Shown here: piece by piece, positions 1 to 6,705 of the stretch
Layout of the letters: every line of letters starts with the position of its first letter
Numbering within the stretch: position 1 is the stretch's first letter
NCBI GenBank assembly: GCA_937891565.1
Contig: CALAHA010000093.1
Location: 1-22,876, forward strand
DNA from: an uncultured Ilumatobacter sp.
GTDB taxonomy: Bacteria > Actinomycetota > Acidimicrobiia > Acidimicrobiales > Ilumatobacteraceae
DNA length: 22,876 bases
Direction of reading: 5' to 3'
Notes under the pieces: model-generated
What the model was told of the DNA's origin: nothing
Databases searched by the model: none
The model's input: only the letters and a program-made list of their open reading frames with translations
Position numbers and translations under genes: made by a program

Positions 1-66
1 GCCGACTGCACCCTCGGTGAAATCAGCGACAGCCTCCGCGAGGTCTTTGGCACCTACACGCCCTGA
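1..66 (+). CDS. Methylmalonyl-CoA mutase-like catalytic subunit, C-terminal end (partial)
   Basis: The window opens inside a reading frame of 21 codons that ends at TGA 64-66. The visible tail contains LGEISDSLREVFGTY. This resembles the end of the catalytic (barrel) domain of methylmalonyl-CoA mutase-type B12 enzymes, where a TLGEI.DALREV.G.Y pattern is usual. Ending here would mean that the cobalamin-binding domain is on a separate polypeptide, as in two-part acyl-CoA mutases. These enzymes interconvert branched and linear acyl-CoA esters in the cytoplasm. Only the last 21 residues are visible, so the exact substrate (methylmalonyl-, isobutyryl- or ethylmalonyl-CoA) cannot be judged. It converges on thrH across a palindrome. 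Confidence 0.6.
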   Translation, partial: ADCTLGEISDSLREVFGTYTP

Positions 67-80
67 TCTCTCGATCCAAA

Positions 81-112
81 GTTTCAGTTGGGGTCAGTTT
101 CAGTTGGGGTCA
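81..112. repeat. 16-bp direct repeat, two perfect tandem copies
   Basis: GTTTCAGTTGGGGTCA occurs at 81-96 and again, identically, at 97-112. The second copy is also the left arm of the palindrome at 96-128, so the right arm could pair with either copy. The repeat lies between the stop of the mutase-like gene (66) and the stop of thrH (128-130). Confidence 0.9.
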
Positions 113-128
113 GACCCCAACTGAAACT
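96..128. terminator. Perfect palindrome with 1-nt centre between convergent genes; candidate bidirectional terminator
   Basis: Arms 96-111 and 113-128 are exact reverse complements (16 bp) around a single A at 112. The core is GGGGTC-A-GACCCC. The thrH stop codon (TAA, minus strand, 130-128) touches the right edge. The position between two converging stop codons suits a terminator for both genes. There is no U-tract on either side, so either a non-canonical intrinsic terminator or a REP-like palindromic element is possible. Confidence 0.6.
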
Positions 129-736
129 TAGAGTTCGGCGGTGATGGCGGCCAGGAGTTCGTCGAAGGTGTTGATCGCAGGGAACTGCGGGAATTCGGCA
201 ACGACGTTGTCCGGGGCATGGAACAGGAAACCGGCATCGGCCTCGTTGAGCATCGTGGTGTCGTTGTAGCTGTCGCCTGCGGCGATCACCTTGTAGTTCA
301 GGCCGTGGAATGCCTGGACCGACTTGCGCTTTTGGTCGGGCTGGCGCAGTTCGTAGTCGGTGATGCGATCGTCGTCGACGACGAGGCGATGGCAGAACAC
401 GCTGGGCCACCCGAGTTGGCGCATGAACGGACGAGCGAACTGCTCGAACGTGTCACTCAAAATGATCACCTGTGTCTGTGTGCGTAGTTCGTCGAGGAAC
501 TTCCTCGCTCCGTCGAGTGGCGCAAGGCCAGAGATGACGTCTTCGATGAGCGACATCGTCAGGCCGTTTTGCTCGAGGATGTCCAAGCGATACCGCATCA
601 ACACGTCGTAGTCGGGCTCGTCGCGGGTGGTCCGCGTCAACGCTTCAAGGCCGGTTCGTTCGGCGACGGCAATCCACACCTCCGGGATGAGGACACCTTC
701 AAGGTCCAGGGTGACGAGAGTCTGTTGCACGGCCAC
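128..736 (-). CDS. thrH: ThrH-type phosphoserine phosphatase / homoserine phosphotransferase
   Basis: This 202-residue HAD-superfamily protein matches the Pseudomonas ThrH pattern closely. Near the N terminus is TLDLEGVLIPE, with motif I D-L-E (nucleophile Asp 11). Then follow PDYDVLMRYRL, motif II VIILSDTFEQF, LRQPDQKR with a motif III lysine, and motif IV AAGDSYNDTTML. The end is FHAPDNVVAEFPQFPA. ThrH hydrolyses phosphoserine and can transfer its phosphate to homoserine, so it links serine and threonine synthesis in the cytoplasm. The start is GTG 736-734; an in-frame GTG two codons later is an alternative. It begins 7 nt after the nitroreductase stop, so the two are probably co-transcribed. 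The family is best known from gamma-proteobacteria. Confidence 0.88.
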   Translation of the reverse strand: MAVQQTLVTLDLEGVLIPEVWIAVAERTGLEALTRTTRDEPDYDVLMRYRLDILEQNGLTMSLIEDVISGLAPLDGARKFLDELRTQTQVIILSDTFEQFARPFMRQLGWPSVFCHRLVVDDDRITDYELRQPDQKRKSVQAFHGLNYKVIAAGDSYNDTTMLNEADAGFLFHAPDNVVAEFPQFPAINTFDELLAAITAEL

Positions 737-743
737 GATTCAA

Positions 744-1310
744 TCAGCTCGAGACGCGAGTGATGGACAGCACCGGTCGTTCAGGCGCACTGCACTCGCC
801 GACAGGCCACCCGAGATAGAGCACGCCGATGACGCGATCTTCCTGCTCGAACCCGCAGAGCTGGAGCACCTGCGGTGGGCGAGTGAGCGCCGGAGTCGAC
901 CAGAAGCTGGCCAAACCGAGTGCTGTTGCGCCGAGGAGTACGTTCTGAATTGCGGCCGCCACAGCATCGCGGTTCTCCTGGTGGAGCATTTCGTTTGTGT
1001 GTGGCTCACAGCCGACAACGAGGATCGACGGGGCCCTCATGTACTTGGTCCGTGTCTTGTCGCGTTTCGTGTCGTCGCCAAACTCGGCGTCGACCATGTC
1101 GCCAGCCATCGTCTCGCCCAGCCGGGCGCGCCCGGCGTCGGTGAATTCGGCGAACTTCCACGGCCACGTTTTCTTGTGGTTCGGCGCCCAGGCTGCCAAC
1201 GCACAGAGTTTGTCGATGATCGCTGCGTTGACCGGCCGCTCACGATCTATCAGCAGCGATGTACGCCGCGAACGGGCGAGGGCAGCAAACGAATCGAAGT
1301 CGTGTTCCAC
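744..1310 (-). CDS. Nitroreductase-family FMN oxidoreductase
   Basis: This 188-residue protein has the usual size and layout of single-domain nitroreductases. The FMN phosphate-binding start is RSRRTSLL (about residues 13-20). A central AAWAPNHKKTWPWKF segment resembles the 'APNHK..PWRF' motif of YdjA-like members. A C-terminal helix reads NVLLGATALGLASFWSTP, and near the end comes GVLYLGWPVG. Such enzymes reduce nitro-compounds, quinones or other small substrates with NAD(P)H, and the physiological substrate here cannot be told. The start is GTG 1310-1308; no good Shine-Dalgarno and no TANNNT hexamer precede it, so the start is uncertain. It is divergent from the photolyase gene and leads into thrH. 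Confidence 0.8.
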   Translation of the reverse strand: MEHDFDSFAALARSRRTSLLIDRERPVNAAIIDKLCALAAWAPNHKKTWPWKFAEFTDAGRARLGETMAGDMVDAEFGDDTKRDKTRTKYMRAPSILVVGCEPHTNEMLHQENRDAVAAAIQNVLLGATALGLASFWSTPALTRPPQVLQLCGFEQEDRVIGVLYLGWPVGECSAPERPVLSITRVSS

Positions 1311-1415
1311 GAGGTCAGCCTGGCACCGGAATGGCGTCGTGACACAGTTCGAAGCGCACAGTTCATTCCCAGGAGCTTCTCGGAGAAGGACTGAGTACGC
1401 GACGATGAAGCGACC

Positions 1416-1421
1416 TACCGT
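1416..1421 (+). promoter_or_regulatory. Candidate -10 hexamer for the photolyase gene
   Basis: TACCGT lies 8 nt before ATG 1430 and 5 nt before the in-frame TTG 1427. This fits a leaderless or nearly leaderless transcript. No convincing -35 box is visible. Confidence 0.4.
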
Positions 1422-1429
1422 GCGCGTTG

Positions 1430-2881
1430 ATGGGTAAGCCTGATGTGACGATTGTTTGGTTTAAACGAGACCTCCGAATCAGCGATCACCGGCCGCTCCT
1501 CGCAGCTGCTGAGAGTGGCGGGCCCATCATTCCGCTCTATATCGCAGAGCCATCGATATGCACGGCTGACGACGCCCACCCAGCACATTGGGACTTCGTG
1601 CGCAGTTGTCTGGTGCCGCTGCGCGAAGACCTGGCCGCAATTGGAGCGCCGCTTGTGGTTCGGGTTGGCGAAGCTGTCGAGGTACTCGAGCAGCTCCGGC
1701 TCGAGCATCGTGTGTGCCGGGTCGTGGCGCACGAAGAGACCGGCAACGCGCTCACGTACGCGCGCGACAGGGCGGTGCTGGCGTGGGCACGAACGAATCG
1801 TGTCGAGTTCGGTGAAGCTCCAAGCAACGCTGTTGTTCGACGGCTGTCGAGTCGCGACGACTGGAGTGCTGTGTGGCGGGCGCGCATGGGTGTGCCTGTC
1901 GTCGATGCACCCGACCGGCTGATACCGGTCGACGGCATCGACATCGGGCCGATTCCGACCGGAGCCGAGCTCGGTTTGGCCACACATTCGAGGGAAATTC
2001 AGCCCGGCGGAACTGCTGCAGCAAGTGAGCTTTGGGCATCGTTCGTGAGGGAACGGCATCACGGCTATCAGACGCGCATGTCGAGCCCGCTGACAGCGTG
2101 GGACACCTGCTCACGCATTTCGCCGCACCTCACCTATGGCACCGTGTCGCTCCGTCAGATTGAGCAACGATTGCAACGCGCGAAGGGCCGGCTTGGAAAG
2201 GGGGACCCCTCGGGCAAGGCGTACCGAGCATTCGGCGAACGGTTGCATTGGCACTGTCATTTCATCCAGAAGCTTGAAGATGAACCGAGCATTGAGCACT
2301 CGAGTTTTGTTCGGGACTTCGACGATGTTCGCCAGCTTGACGATGACGCGAAGGCTGAGGCATGGCGAACGGGCAATACCGGTTACCCAATGGTCGATGC
2401 GTGTATGCGGGCATTGAACGCCACCGGCTGGATCAACTTTCGGATGCGCGCAATGCTCGTCAGTTTCGCCAGCTACGACCTCTGGCAACCGTGGCGATCA
2501 ACCGGCCTCCACCTTGCTCGGGCCTTCACCGACTACGAGCCAGGAATTCACTGGAGCCAGGTGCAGATGCAGAGTGGAACGACCGGGATTAATGCGCTTC
2601 GGATGTATGACCCAACGAAGCAGGCAATCGAACACGATCCCGATGGTGAGTTCATTCGGCAGTGGGTGCCGGAGCTCCGCGATGTTTCCACCTCGCTCAT
2701 CCACCAACCGGGACTCGCAGGTGCGAACTATCCACCGCCCATTGTTGACCACGCAGCAGCGGTGCGTCGGGCCGGCGCCGAGGTCCAGCGAATCAAAAAA
2801 CGGGCACAAGCGAGCGGTCGAACCGCCGAAGTCCTTGAGCGCCATGGCAGCCGTCGCCCGCCGCCGTCACGCCGTCGCTGA
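1430..2881 (+). CDS. Cryptochrome/photolyase-family FAD protein (DNA photolyase-like)
   Basis: A 483-residue protein with both halves of the family. The N-terminal antenna domain starts with TIVWFKRDLRISDHRPL. The C-terminal helical FAD domain contains SPLTAWDTCSRISPHLTYG, WRTGNTGYPMVDACMRAL, TGWINFRMRAML and GEFIRQWVPELRDV. In E. coli PhrB the FAD-proximal loop reads NNGGWQWAASTG; here it is EPGIHWSQVQMQSGTTG followed by INALRMYDPTKQ. The first Trp is kept but the Asn near FAD N5 and the second Trp are not. The expected role is light-driven repair of UV pyrimidine dimers or blue-light sensing. The C terminus ends in an arginine/proline-rich tail. ATG 1430 is preferred over TTG 1427. It is divergent from the nitroreductase and convergent with ligD. 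Confidence 0.87.
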   Translation: MGKPDVTIVWFKRDLRISDHRPLLAAAESGGPIIPLYIAEPSICTADDAHPAHWDFVRSCLVPLREDLAAIGAPLVVRVGEAVEVLEQLRLEHRVCRVVAHEETGNALTYARDRAVLAWARTNRVEFGEAPSNAVVRRLSSRDDWSAVWRARMGVPVVDAPDRLIPVDGIDIGPIPTGAELGLATHSREIQPGGTAAASELWASFVRERHHGYQTRMSSPLTAWDTCSRISPHLTYGTVSLRQIEQRLQRAKGRLGKGDPSGKAYRAFGERLHWHCHFIQKLEDEPSIEHSSFVRDFDDVRQLDDDAKAEAWRTGNTGYPMVDACMRALNATGWINFRMRAMLVSFASYDLWQPWRSTGLHLARAFTDYEPGIHWSQVQMQSGTTGINALRMYDPTKQAIEHDPDGEFIRQWVPELRDVSTSLIHQPGLAGANYPPPIVDHAAAVRRAGAEVQRIKKRAQASGRTAEVLERHGSRRPPPSRRR

Positions 2882-2885
2882 CTTG

Positions 2886-2918
2886 CTGTCACACCGAGGT
2901 CTGACCTCGGTGTGACAG
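2886..2918. terminator. Perfect palindrome with 1-nt centre after the photolyase gene; candidate bidirectional terminator
   Basis: Arms 2886-2901 and 2903-2918 are exact reverse complements (16 bp) around T 2902, with core GAGGTC-T-GACCTC. It begins 4 nt after the photolyase stop (2879-2881) and ends 31 nt before the ligD stop (2950-2952, minus strand). The last 11 bases of the right arm are repeated with one change at 2919-2929 (CGGTGTGACAG, then CGGTATGACAG). There is no U-tract. Confidence 0.65.
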
Positions 2919-2949
2919 CGGTATGACAGAAATGCAGTACCGGTGTGGG

Positions 2950-4005
2950 CTAGTCGGCTGACTTCTTTGCTCGGCTGGGCTGGACACGCGGGGCCTCGTT
3001 GGGCATTTTCGGGTACTGCGGGGGCCACGGGGCATCAGGGATGCCGTTGGCGAGGTCTGCGGCGAAGCGCTCAACGAGCGGAACGATCGAGCACGGCGCT
3101 TCGTCCATCAGTTCCCAGGGGTCACCGAGTGAGGCGAGACGATGCGGCACGGTGTCGATTGTGCATGTCTCGGGATTGATCGTGTCCAACTCGTCCCAAC
3201 CAAACGGGGTCGACACCTGTGCGCCGACGCGCGGCCGGGCGCACCAGGCGCCGAACATGTTCTTGTGCGGTGCGTTTTGATTGAAGTCAACGAAAACTCG
3301 CCGGCCCCGTTCTTCCTTCCACCACTTGTCGGTGATGAGGTCGGGGTGGCGTTCAGACAGTTCTCGGCCGAGGGCGACAACTGCGCCGCGAATCGCGAAT
3401 GAGTCCCAACCTGGTTCGACCCGAACGTAGACGTGGATGCCCTGACTGCCTGTTGTCTTCGCGAAGCCGACCATGGCGAGTTCGGCGAGGTAGTCGCGAA
3501 CGAGAGCGGCGCTTTCTCGAACCTGATCGAACGTCACGCCCGGCGTGGGGTCAAGGTCGATCCGCATCTCATCGGCCTCGTGAGGCTCACTGGCGCGAAA
3601 CTGCCACACGTGTAAACCGAGCACGCCCTGGTTTGCAGCCCAGAGCACGTGTGCAAGGTCGGCAATCACCAAGGCCCGCGAGGGGGTCCCGTTGATTGTT
3701 TCGACCGTTGTGGTCTGGAGCCAGTCAGGCGCGGATTCAGGGATCCGTTTCTGGAAGAACGACGTGCCGCGCACACCGTTCGGATAGCGCTCGAGGAGCA
3801 CTGGTCGGTCGTTGAGCGTGCGCATGATCGCGTCGCCGACCGACACGTAGTAGCGAGCAAGGTCGAGCTTGGTGCGCTCTTGCTTGAGGGCACCGACTGA
3901 CGGGAACATCACCTTGTTCGGGTTGGTGATCAGGACCGTTCGCGTTCCACCCGGTACGTCGACAGTGACCTCGACGGGCTCGCCGAACTCGTTTGCCTTG
4001 GCCAT
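2950..4005 (-). CDS. Stand-alone LigD-type polymerase/primase domain (AEP superfamily)
   Basis: This 351-residue protein consists only of the polymerase domain of bacterial LigD; the ligase and nuclease domains are absent. The start contains TNPNKVMFP, followed by RPVLLERYPNGV. The metal-binding pair is in RIDLDPTPG (Asp 150 and Asp 152). TTGSQGIHVYV (about 184-194) is the nucleotide-binding motif with His 191, and RVFVDFNQN carries the third acidic residue, Asp 240. Such proteins (like mycobacterial PolD/PrimC types) add dNTPs or rNTPs at breaks during non-homologous end joining or excision repair. A basic tail, SRAKKSAD, ends it. ATG 4005 follows TACTGT by 6 nt on the minus strand, so it may have its own leaderless promoter although it lies 48 nt behind dapD. 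A 12-bp repeat array fills the gap. Confidence 0.85.
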   Translation of the reverse strand: MAKANEFGEPVEVTVDVPGGTRTVLITNPNKVMFPSVGALKQERTKLDLARYYVSVGDAIMRTLNDRPVLLERYPNGVRGTSFFQKRIPESAPDWLQTTTVETINGTPSRALVIADLAHVLWAANQGVLGLHVWQFRASEPHEADEMRIDLDPTPGVTFDQVRESAALVRDYLAELAMVGFAKTTGSQGIHVYVRVEPGWDSFAIRGAVVALGRELSERHPDLITDKWWKEERGRRVFVDFNQNAPHKNMFGAWCARPRVGAQVSTPFGWDELDTINPETCTIDTVPHRLASLGDPWELMDEAPCSIVPLVERFAADLANGIPDAPWPPQYPKMPNEAPRVQPSRAKKSAD

Positions 4006-4011
4006 GCACCG

Positions 4012-4017
4012 ACAGTA
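4012..4017 (-). promoter_or_regulatory. Candidate -10 hexamer for the LigD-polymerase gene
   Basis: Read on the minus strand, TACTGT ends 6 nt before ATG 4005. This would give a leaderless transcript that starts between the repeat array and the gene and is independent of dapD. Confidence 0.35.
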
Positions 4018-4025
4018 GCCCTGGC

Positions 4026-4061
4026 GCGTTTACTGGTGCGCTTGCTGGTGCGCTTACTGGT
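4026..4061 (-). repeat. 12-bp tandem array A (3 units) at the dapD stop codon
   Basis: On the minus (coding) strand the units read ACCAGTAAGCGC, ACCAGCAAGCGC and ACCAGTAAACGC, so there is little divergence. The last dapD codons and its TAA stop (4056-4054) are part of the first unit. Because the period is a multiple of three, a second in-frame TAA recurs 24 nt later (4032-4030), with CAA between them. The array occupies most of the 48-nt space before ligD. Confidence 0.85.
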
Positions 4062-5019
4062 TGGAGTGCAGCTCGCTGTTCAGTGCACCCCAGCTCTTGC
4101 TGCGAGCACGGGCGATCACCTGGCCGGTTTGGCCATCGCGGATGAATAACACGCCGCTGATGCCACTGATTTCGCGTGCCTTGACCACGCCGTCAGGGGT
4201 GAGGACCGGGGTGGCTGCGGTGATGTAGAGCCCAGCTTCGACAACACAGTCGTCGCCGAGGCTGATGCCGATACCGGAGTTCGCGCCGAGTAGGCAGCGT
4301 TCGCCCACCGAGATGACTTCAGTGCCTCCGCCTGACAGCGTGCCCTGAATCGAAGCGCCGCCGCCGACGTCAGAGCCGTCACCGACGACCACACCAGCAG
4401 AGATACGGCCTTCGACCATCGACGTGCCGAGGGTGCCGGCGTTGAAGTTGCAGAAGCCCTCGTGCATGACGGTGGTGCCTTCGGCGAGGTGAGCGCCGAG
4501 GCGAACTCGGTCGGCGTCAGCAATACGCACACCGGTTGGTACGACGTAGTCGGTCATGCGCGGGAACTTGTCGAGGCCGTGGACGCTCAGAACGCCGCCG
4601 GTTGCTTTGACCTTGAGGCGGACGTCATCGACGTCGCCGACGGCGACCGGGCCGAGGTTGGTCCAGGCAACGTTGTTGAGTGCGCCGAAGGTGCCGTCCA
4701 TCGTGATCGACCGGGGTGCAGCGAGGCGGTGCGACAGCAGGTGCAGGCGGAGGTATGCGTCTTCGGGGGAGCTCGGCGCTTCGTCGACGTCAATGGAAAT
4801 GCGAACCGGGCGGATGGTGACGTTGCGGACTTCGTCACGCACATCGCGCATGCCGAGTCGCTCTTCGATCCGGCCCCAGTGGACGCTGTCGCCACCGCTT
4901 CCGTCCACTTGTAAGTCGGATCCGAATTCGCCCCAGCCGAGCCAGCGATACCAGGTGTCGAGAGTCGAGCCATCAGCTGCGATCGTTGCGAGGCCTGCGC
5001 CCCATGCCATACGTGTCAT
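4054..5019 (-). CDS. dapD: 2,3,4,5-tetrahydropyridine-2,6-dicarboxylate N-succinyltransferase
   Basis: DapD transfers a succinyl group from succinyl-CoA to tetrahydrodipicolinate in the DAP/lysine pathway. The 321-residue protein matches the actinobacterial type (the Mycobacterium tuberculosis enzyme has 317 residues). Visible motifs are [15 protein letters not shown] at the start, [31 protein letters not shown], and the left-handed beta-helix core with [39 protein letters not shown] and [17 protein letters not shown] chose ATG 5019 because conserved sequence begins there; the frame stays open upstream to 5304 only as a shadow of lysS. AAGAAAGA before the ATG is a weak ribosome-binding site. 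It begins 19 nt after the lysS stop, so the two are probably one operon, pairing lysine synthesis with lysine charging. Confidence 0.95.
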   Translation of the reverse strand: MTRMAWGAGLATIAADGSTLDTWYRWLGWGEFGSDLQVDGSGGDSVHWGRIEERLGMRDVRDEVRNVTIRPVRISIDVDEAPSSPEDAYLRLHLLSHRLAAPRSITMDGTFGALNNVAWTNLGPVAVGDVDDVRLKVKATGGVLSVHGLDKFPRMTDYVVPTGVRIADADRVRLGAHLAEGTTVMHEGFCNFNAGTLGTSMVEGRISAGVVVGDGSDVGGGASIQGTLSGGGTEVISVGERCLLGANSGIGISLGDDCVVEAGLYITAATPVLTPDGVVKAREISGISGVLFIRDGQTGQVIARARSKSWGALNSELHSNQ

Positions 5020-5038
5020 TGTTCGGTCTTTCTTGTTT

Positions 5039-6622
5039 TCAGTGGGCTTCTGGGCGGAGTGTCGGAAAGAGGATGACTTCTTTAATCGAGTCGACGCCGG
5101 CGAGCAGCATCGCAAGTCGGTCGATGCCGATACCCAGGCCACCGGTTGGCGGCATGCCGTACTCGAGGGCACGGATGTAATCCTCGTCGACACTGCCGGC
5201 CTCGGCATCGCCAGCTTCTCTGGCAGCTTGTTCGTCTTCGAAGCGGGCACGCTGCTCGACGGGATCGTTGAGTTCGGAGTAGCCATTGCCGAGTTCGCGA
5301 CCATCGACGAAGATCTCGAATCGTTCGGTCAGGAACGGGTCGTTGCGATCGACCCGGGCCAGTGGTGAAATTTCGGTCGGATGGCCCGTGACGAACGTCG
5401 GCCTCACGATCGACGATTCGGAGGTTTTCTCGAACAGCTCCTCGATGATTTTTCCGGCACCCCAGCGATCCTCGACGAAGACGTCGTGAGCGGCAGCCAC
5501 CTTGCGAACGTCGGCGATGGGCATCGACGGATGCAGCTCGACGCCTGTGCCTTCGGAGGCGTAGTCGATCATGCGTTTGCGGGGCCACCGCTCGGCGAGG
5601 TCGATCTGCTCGCCGCGAATCTGAATCACGGTGGTGCCGAGAGCATCACGAGCAGCCGTGGTGACGAGTTCCTCGCTGATGTCCATGACCTCGTTCCAGT
5701 CGCCGAACGCCTGATACAGCTCCATCATGGTGAATTCTGGGTTGTGTCGAGTGGAGGTGCCCTCGTTGCGGAAGGTTCGGGCGATCTCGAAGACTCGCTC
5801 CATTCCGCCGACAATCAGACGCTTGAGGTACAGCTCGACGGCGACGCGAAGGTACAGCTCCATGTCGAGCGTGTTGTGGTGCGTGGTGAAAGGGCGGGCG
5901 TGTGCGCCGCCGACTTCGGGGTGCAAGACCGGGGTTTCGACCTCGATGAAGCCCTTTGAAGAGAGCGTCCGACGAAAGCTCGCCACGGTCTCATGGCGGA
6001 TTTCGAAGTTGCGCCGGGCGTCCTCATTGACAATCAGGTCGGCGTAACGCTGGCGGAATCGTGTGTCTGTGTCGTTGAGGCCGTGCCACTTGTCGGGCAT
6101 GGGCCGAATTGCCTTGGACAGCAGCATGACCGAGTCGGGCTTGACGGACAACTCGCCCTTGCGGGTGGTCATGACGGTGCCTGCAACACCGACCCAGTCG
6201 CCAAGATCGAGGTTCTTGATTGCTGCAAAGTCGTCGTCGCCGACGACAGCTTTCGAGATGAACAGCTGCACTTCGCTTGAACGGTCACGAATCGTGGCGA
6301 AGACGAGCTTGCCTGAGTCGCGTTTGAGCATGATCCGTCCAGCGACCGTGACGACGTCTGCGGTTTCGATGCCCGGTTCGAGGTGGCCCCAGGTGTCACG
6401 GACTTCAGCAAGCGTGTGGGTCCGATCGAACCGGTACGGATACGGATTATCCCCGGCCTCACGCATAGCATCGATCACGCCGAGGCGGCGGGCTTTCTCG
6501 GCGGCGAGGCCACTGCCTGACAGCTGGCTGTCGGCGTCCGGGTCGGCGGTGGTGTCTGGCTGCTCGTTCACGGTGAACTGACCGTAGCGAACCGAGGCCA
6601 GATCTGCGCGCTCCGATGCCAT
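5039..6622 (-). CDS. lysS: Lysyl-tRNA synthetase, class II
   Basis: Charges tRNA-Lys with lysine in the cytoplasm. The 527-residue protein shows an N-terminal OB-fold ([19 protein letters not shown]) and the class II catalytic core. The core has motif 1-region sequences ([20 protein letters not shown]), motif 2 (RTFRNEG and [11 protein letters not shown]), the lysine-pocket segment [14 protein letters not shown], and motif 3 ([14 protein letters not shown]). About 50 residues before the core are acidic and low in complexity ([13 protein letters not shown]), longer than the E. coli enzyme's start. ATG 6622 is my choice; a GTG at about 6571 would remove part of this extension. No clear Shine-Dalgarno is seen. 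It is first in a probable lysS-dapD unit and divergent from the M15 peptidase. Confidence 0.95.
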   Translation of the reverse strand: MASERADLASVRYGQFTVNEQPDTTADPDADSQLSGSGLAAEKARRLGVIDAMREAGDNPYPYRFDRTHTLAEVRDTWGHLEPGIETADVVTVAGRIMLKRDSGKLVFATIRDRSSEVQLFISKAVVGDDDFAAIKNLDLGDWVGVAGTVMTTRKGELSVKPDSVMLLSKAIRPMPDKWHGLNDTDTRFRQRYADLIVNEDARRNFEIRHETVASFRRTLSSKGFIEVETPVLHPEVGGAHARPFTTHHNTLDMELYLRVAVELYLKRLIVGGMERVFEIARTFRNEGTSTRHNPEFTMMELYQAFGDWNEVMDISEELVTTAARDALGTTVIQIRGEQIDLAERWPRKRMIDYASEGTGVELHPSMPIADVRKVAAAHDVFVEDRWGAGKIIEELFEKTSESSIVRPTFVTGHPTEISPLARVDRNDPFLTERFEIFVDGRELGNGYSELNDPVEQRARFEDEQAAREAGDAEAGSVDEDYIRALEYGMPPTGGLGIGIDRLAMLLAGVDSIKEVILFPTLRPEAH

Positions 6623-6690
6623 TGGAGATCGACAAGACGTGACACGCAGGGTATTTGTCGGGTTGATCCACAACAGTGGGCAGCGGTTCG

Positions 6691-6696
6691 TAACAT
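6691..6696 (+). promoter_or_regulatory. Candidate -10 hexamer for the M15 peptidase gene
   Basis: TAACAT ends 6 nt before TTG 6703 and 9 nt before ATG 6706. This spacing places transcription initiation at or next to the start codon. Confidence 0.45.
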
Positions 6697-6705
6697 CTCT
6701 CTTTG

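Noticed and set aside
81..128. Transposon terminal inverted repeats or an IS remnant
   Set aside because: No transposase fragment or second distant end is visible; the arms are separated by a single base, which fits a hairpin rather than element ends.
627..1394. 255-codon plus-strand frame opposite the nitroreductase
   Set aside because: It is antisense to a good nitroreductase and has no recognisable motif.
5020..5304. N-terminal extension of dapD up to 5304
   Set aside because: It overlaps the end of lysS in another frame, and conserved DapD sequence starts at ATG 5019.
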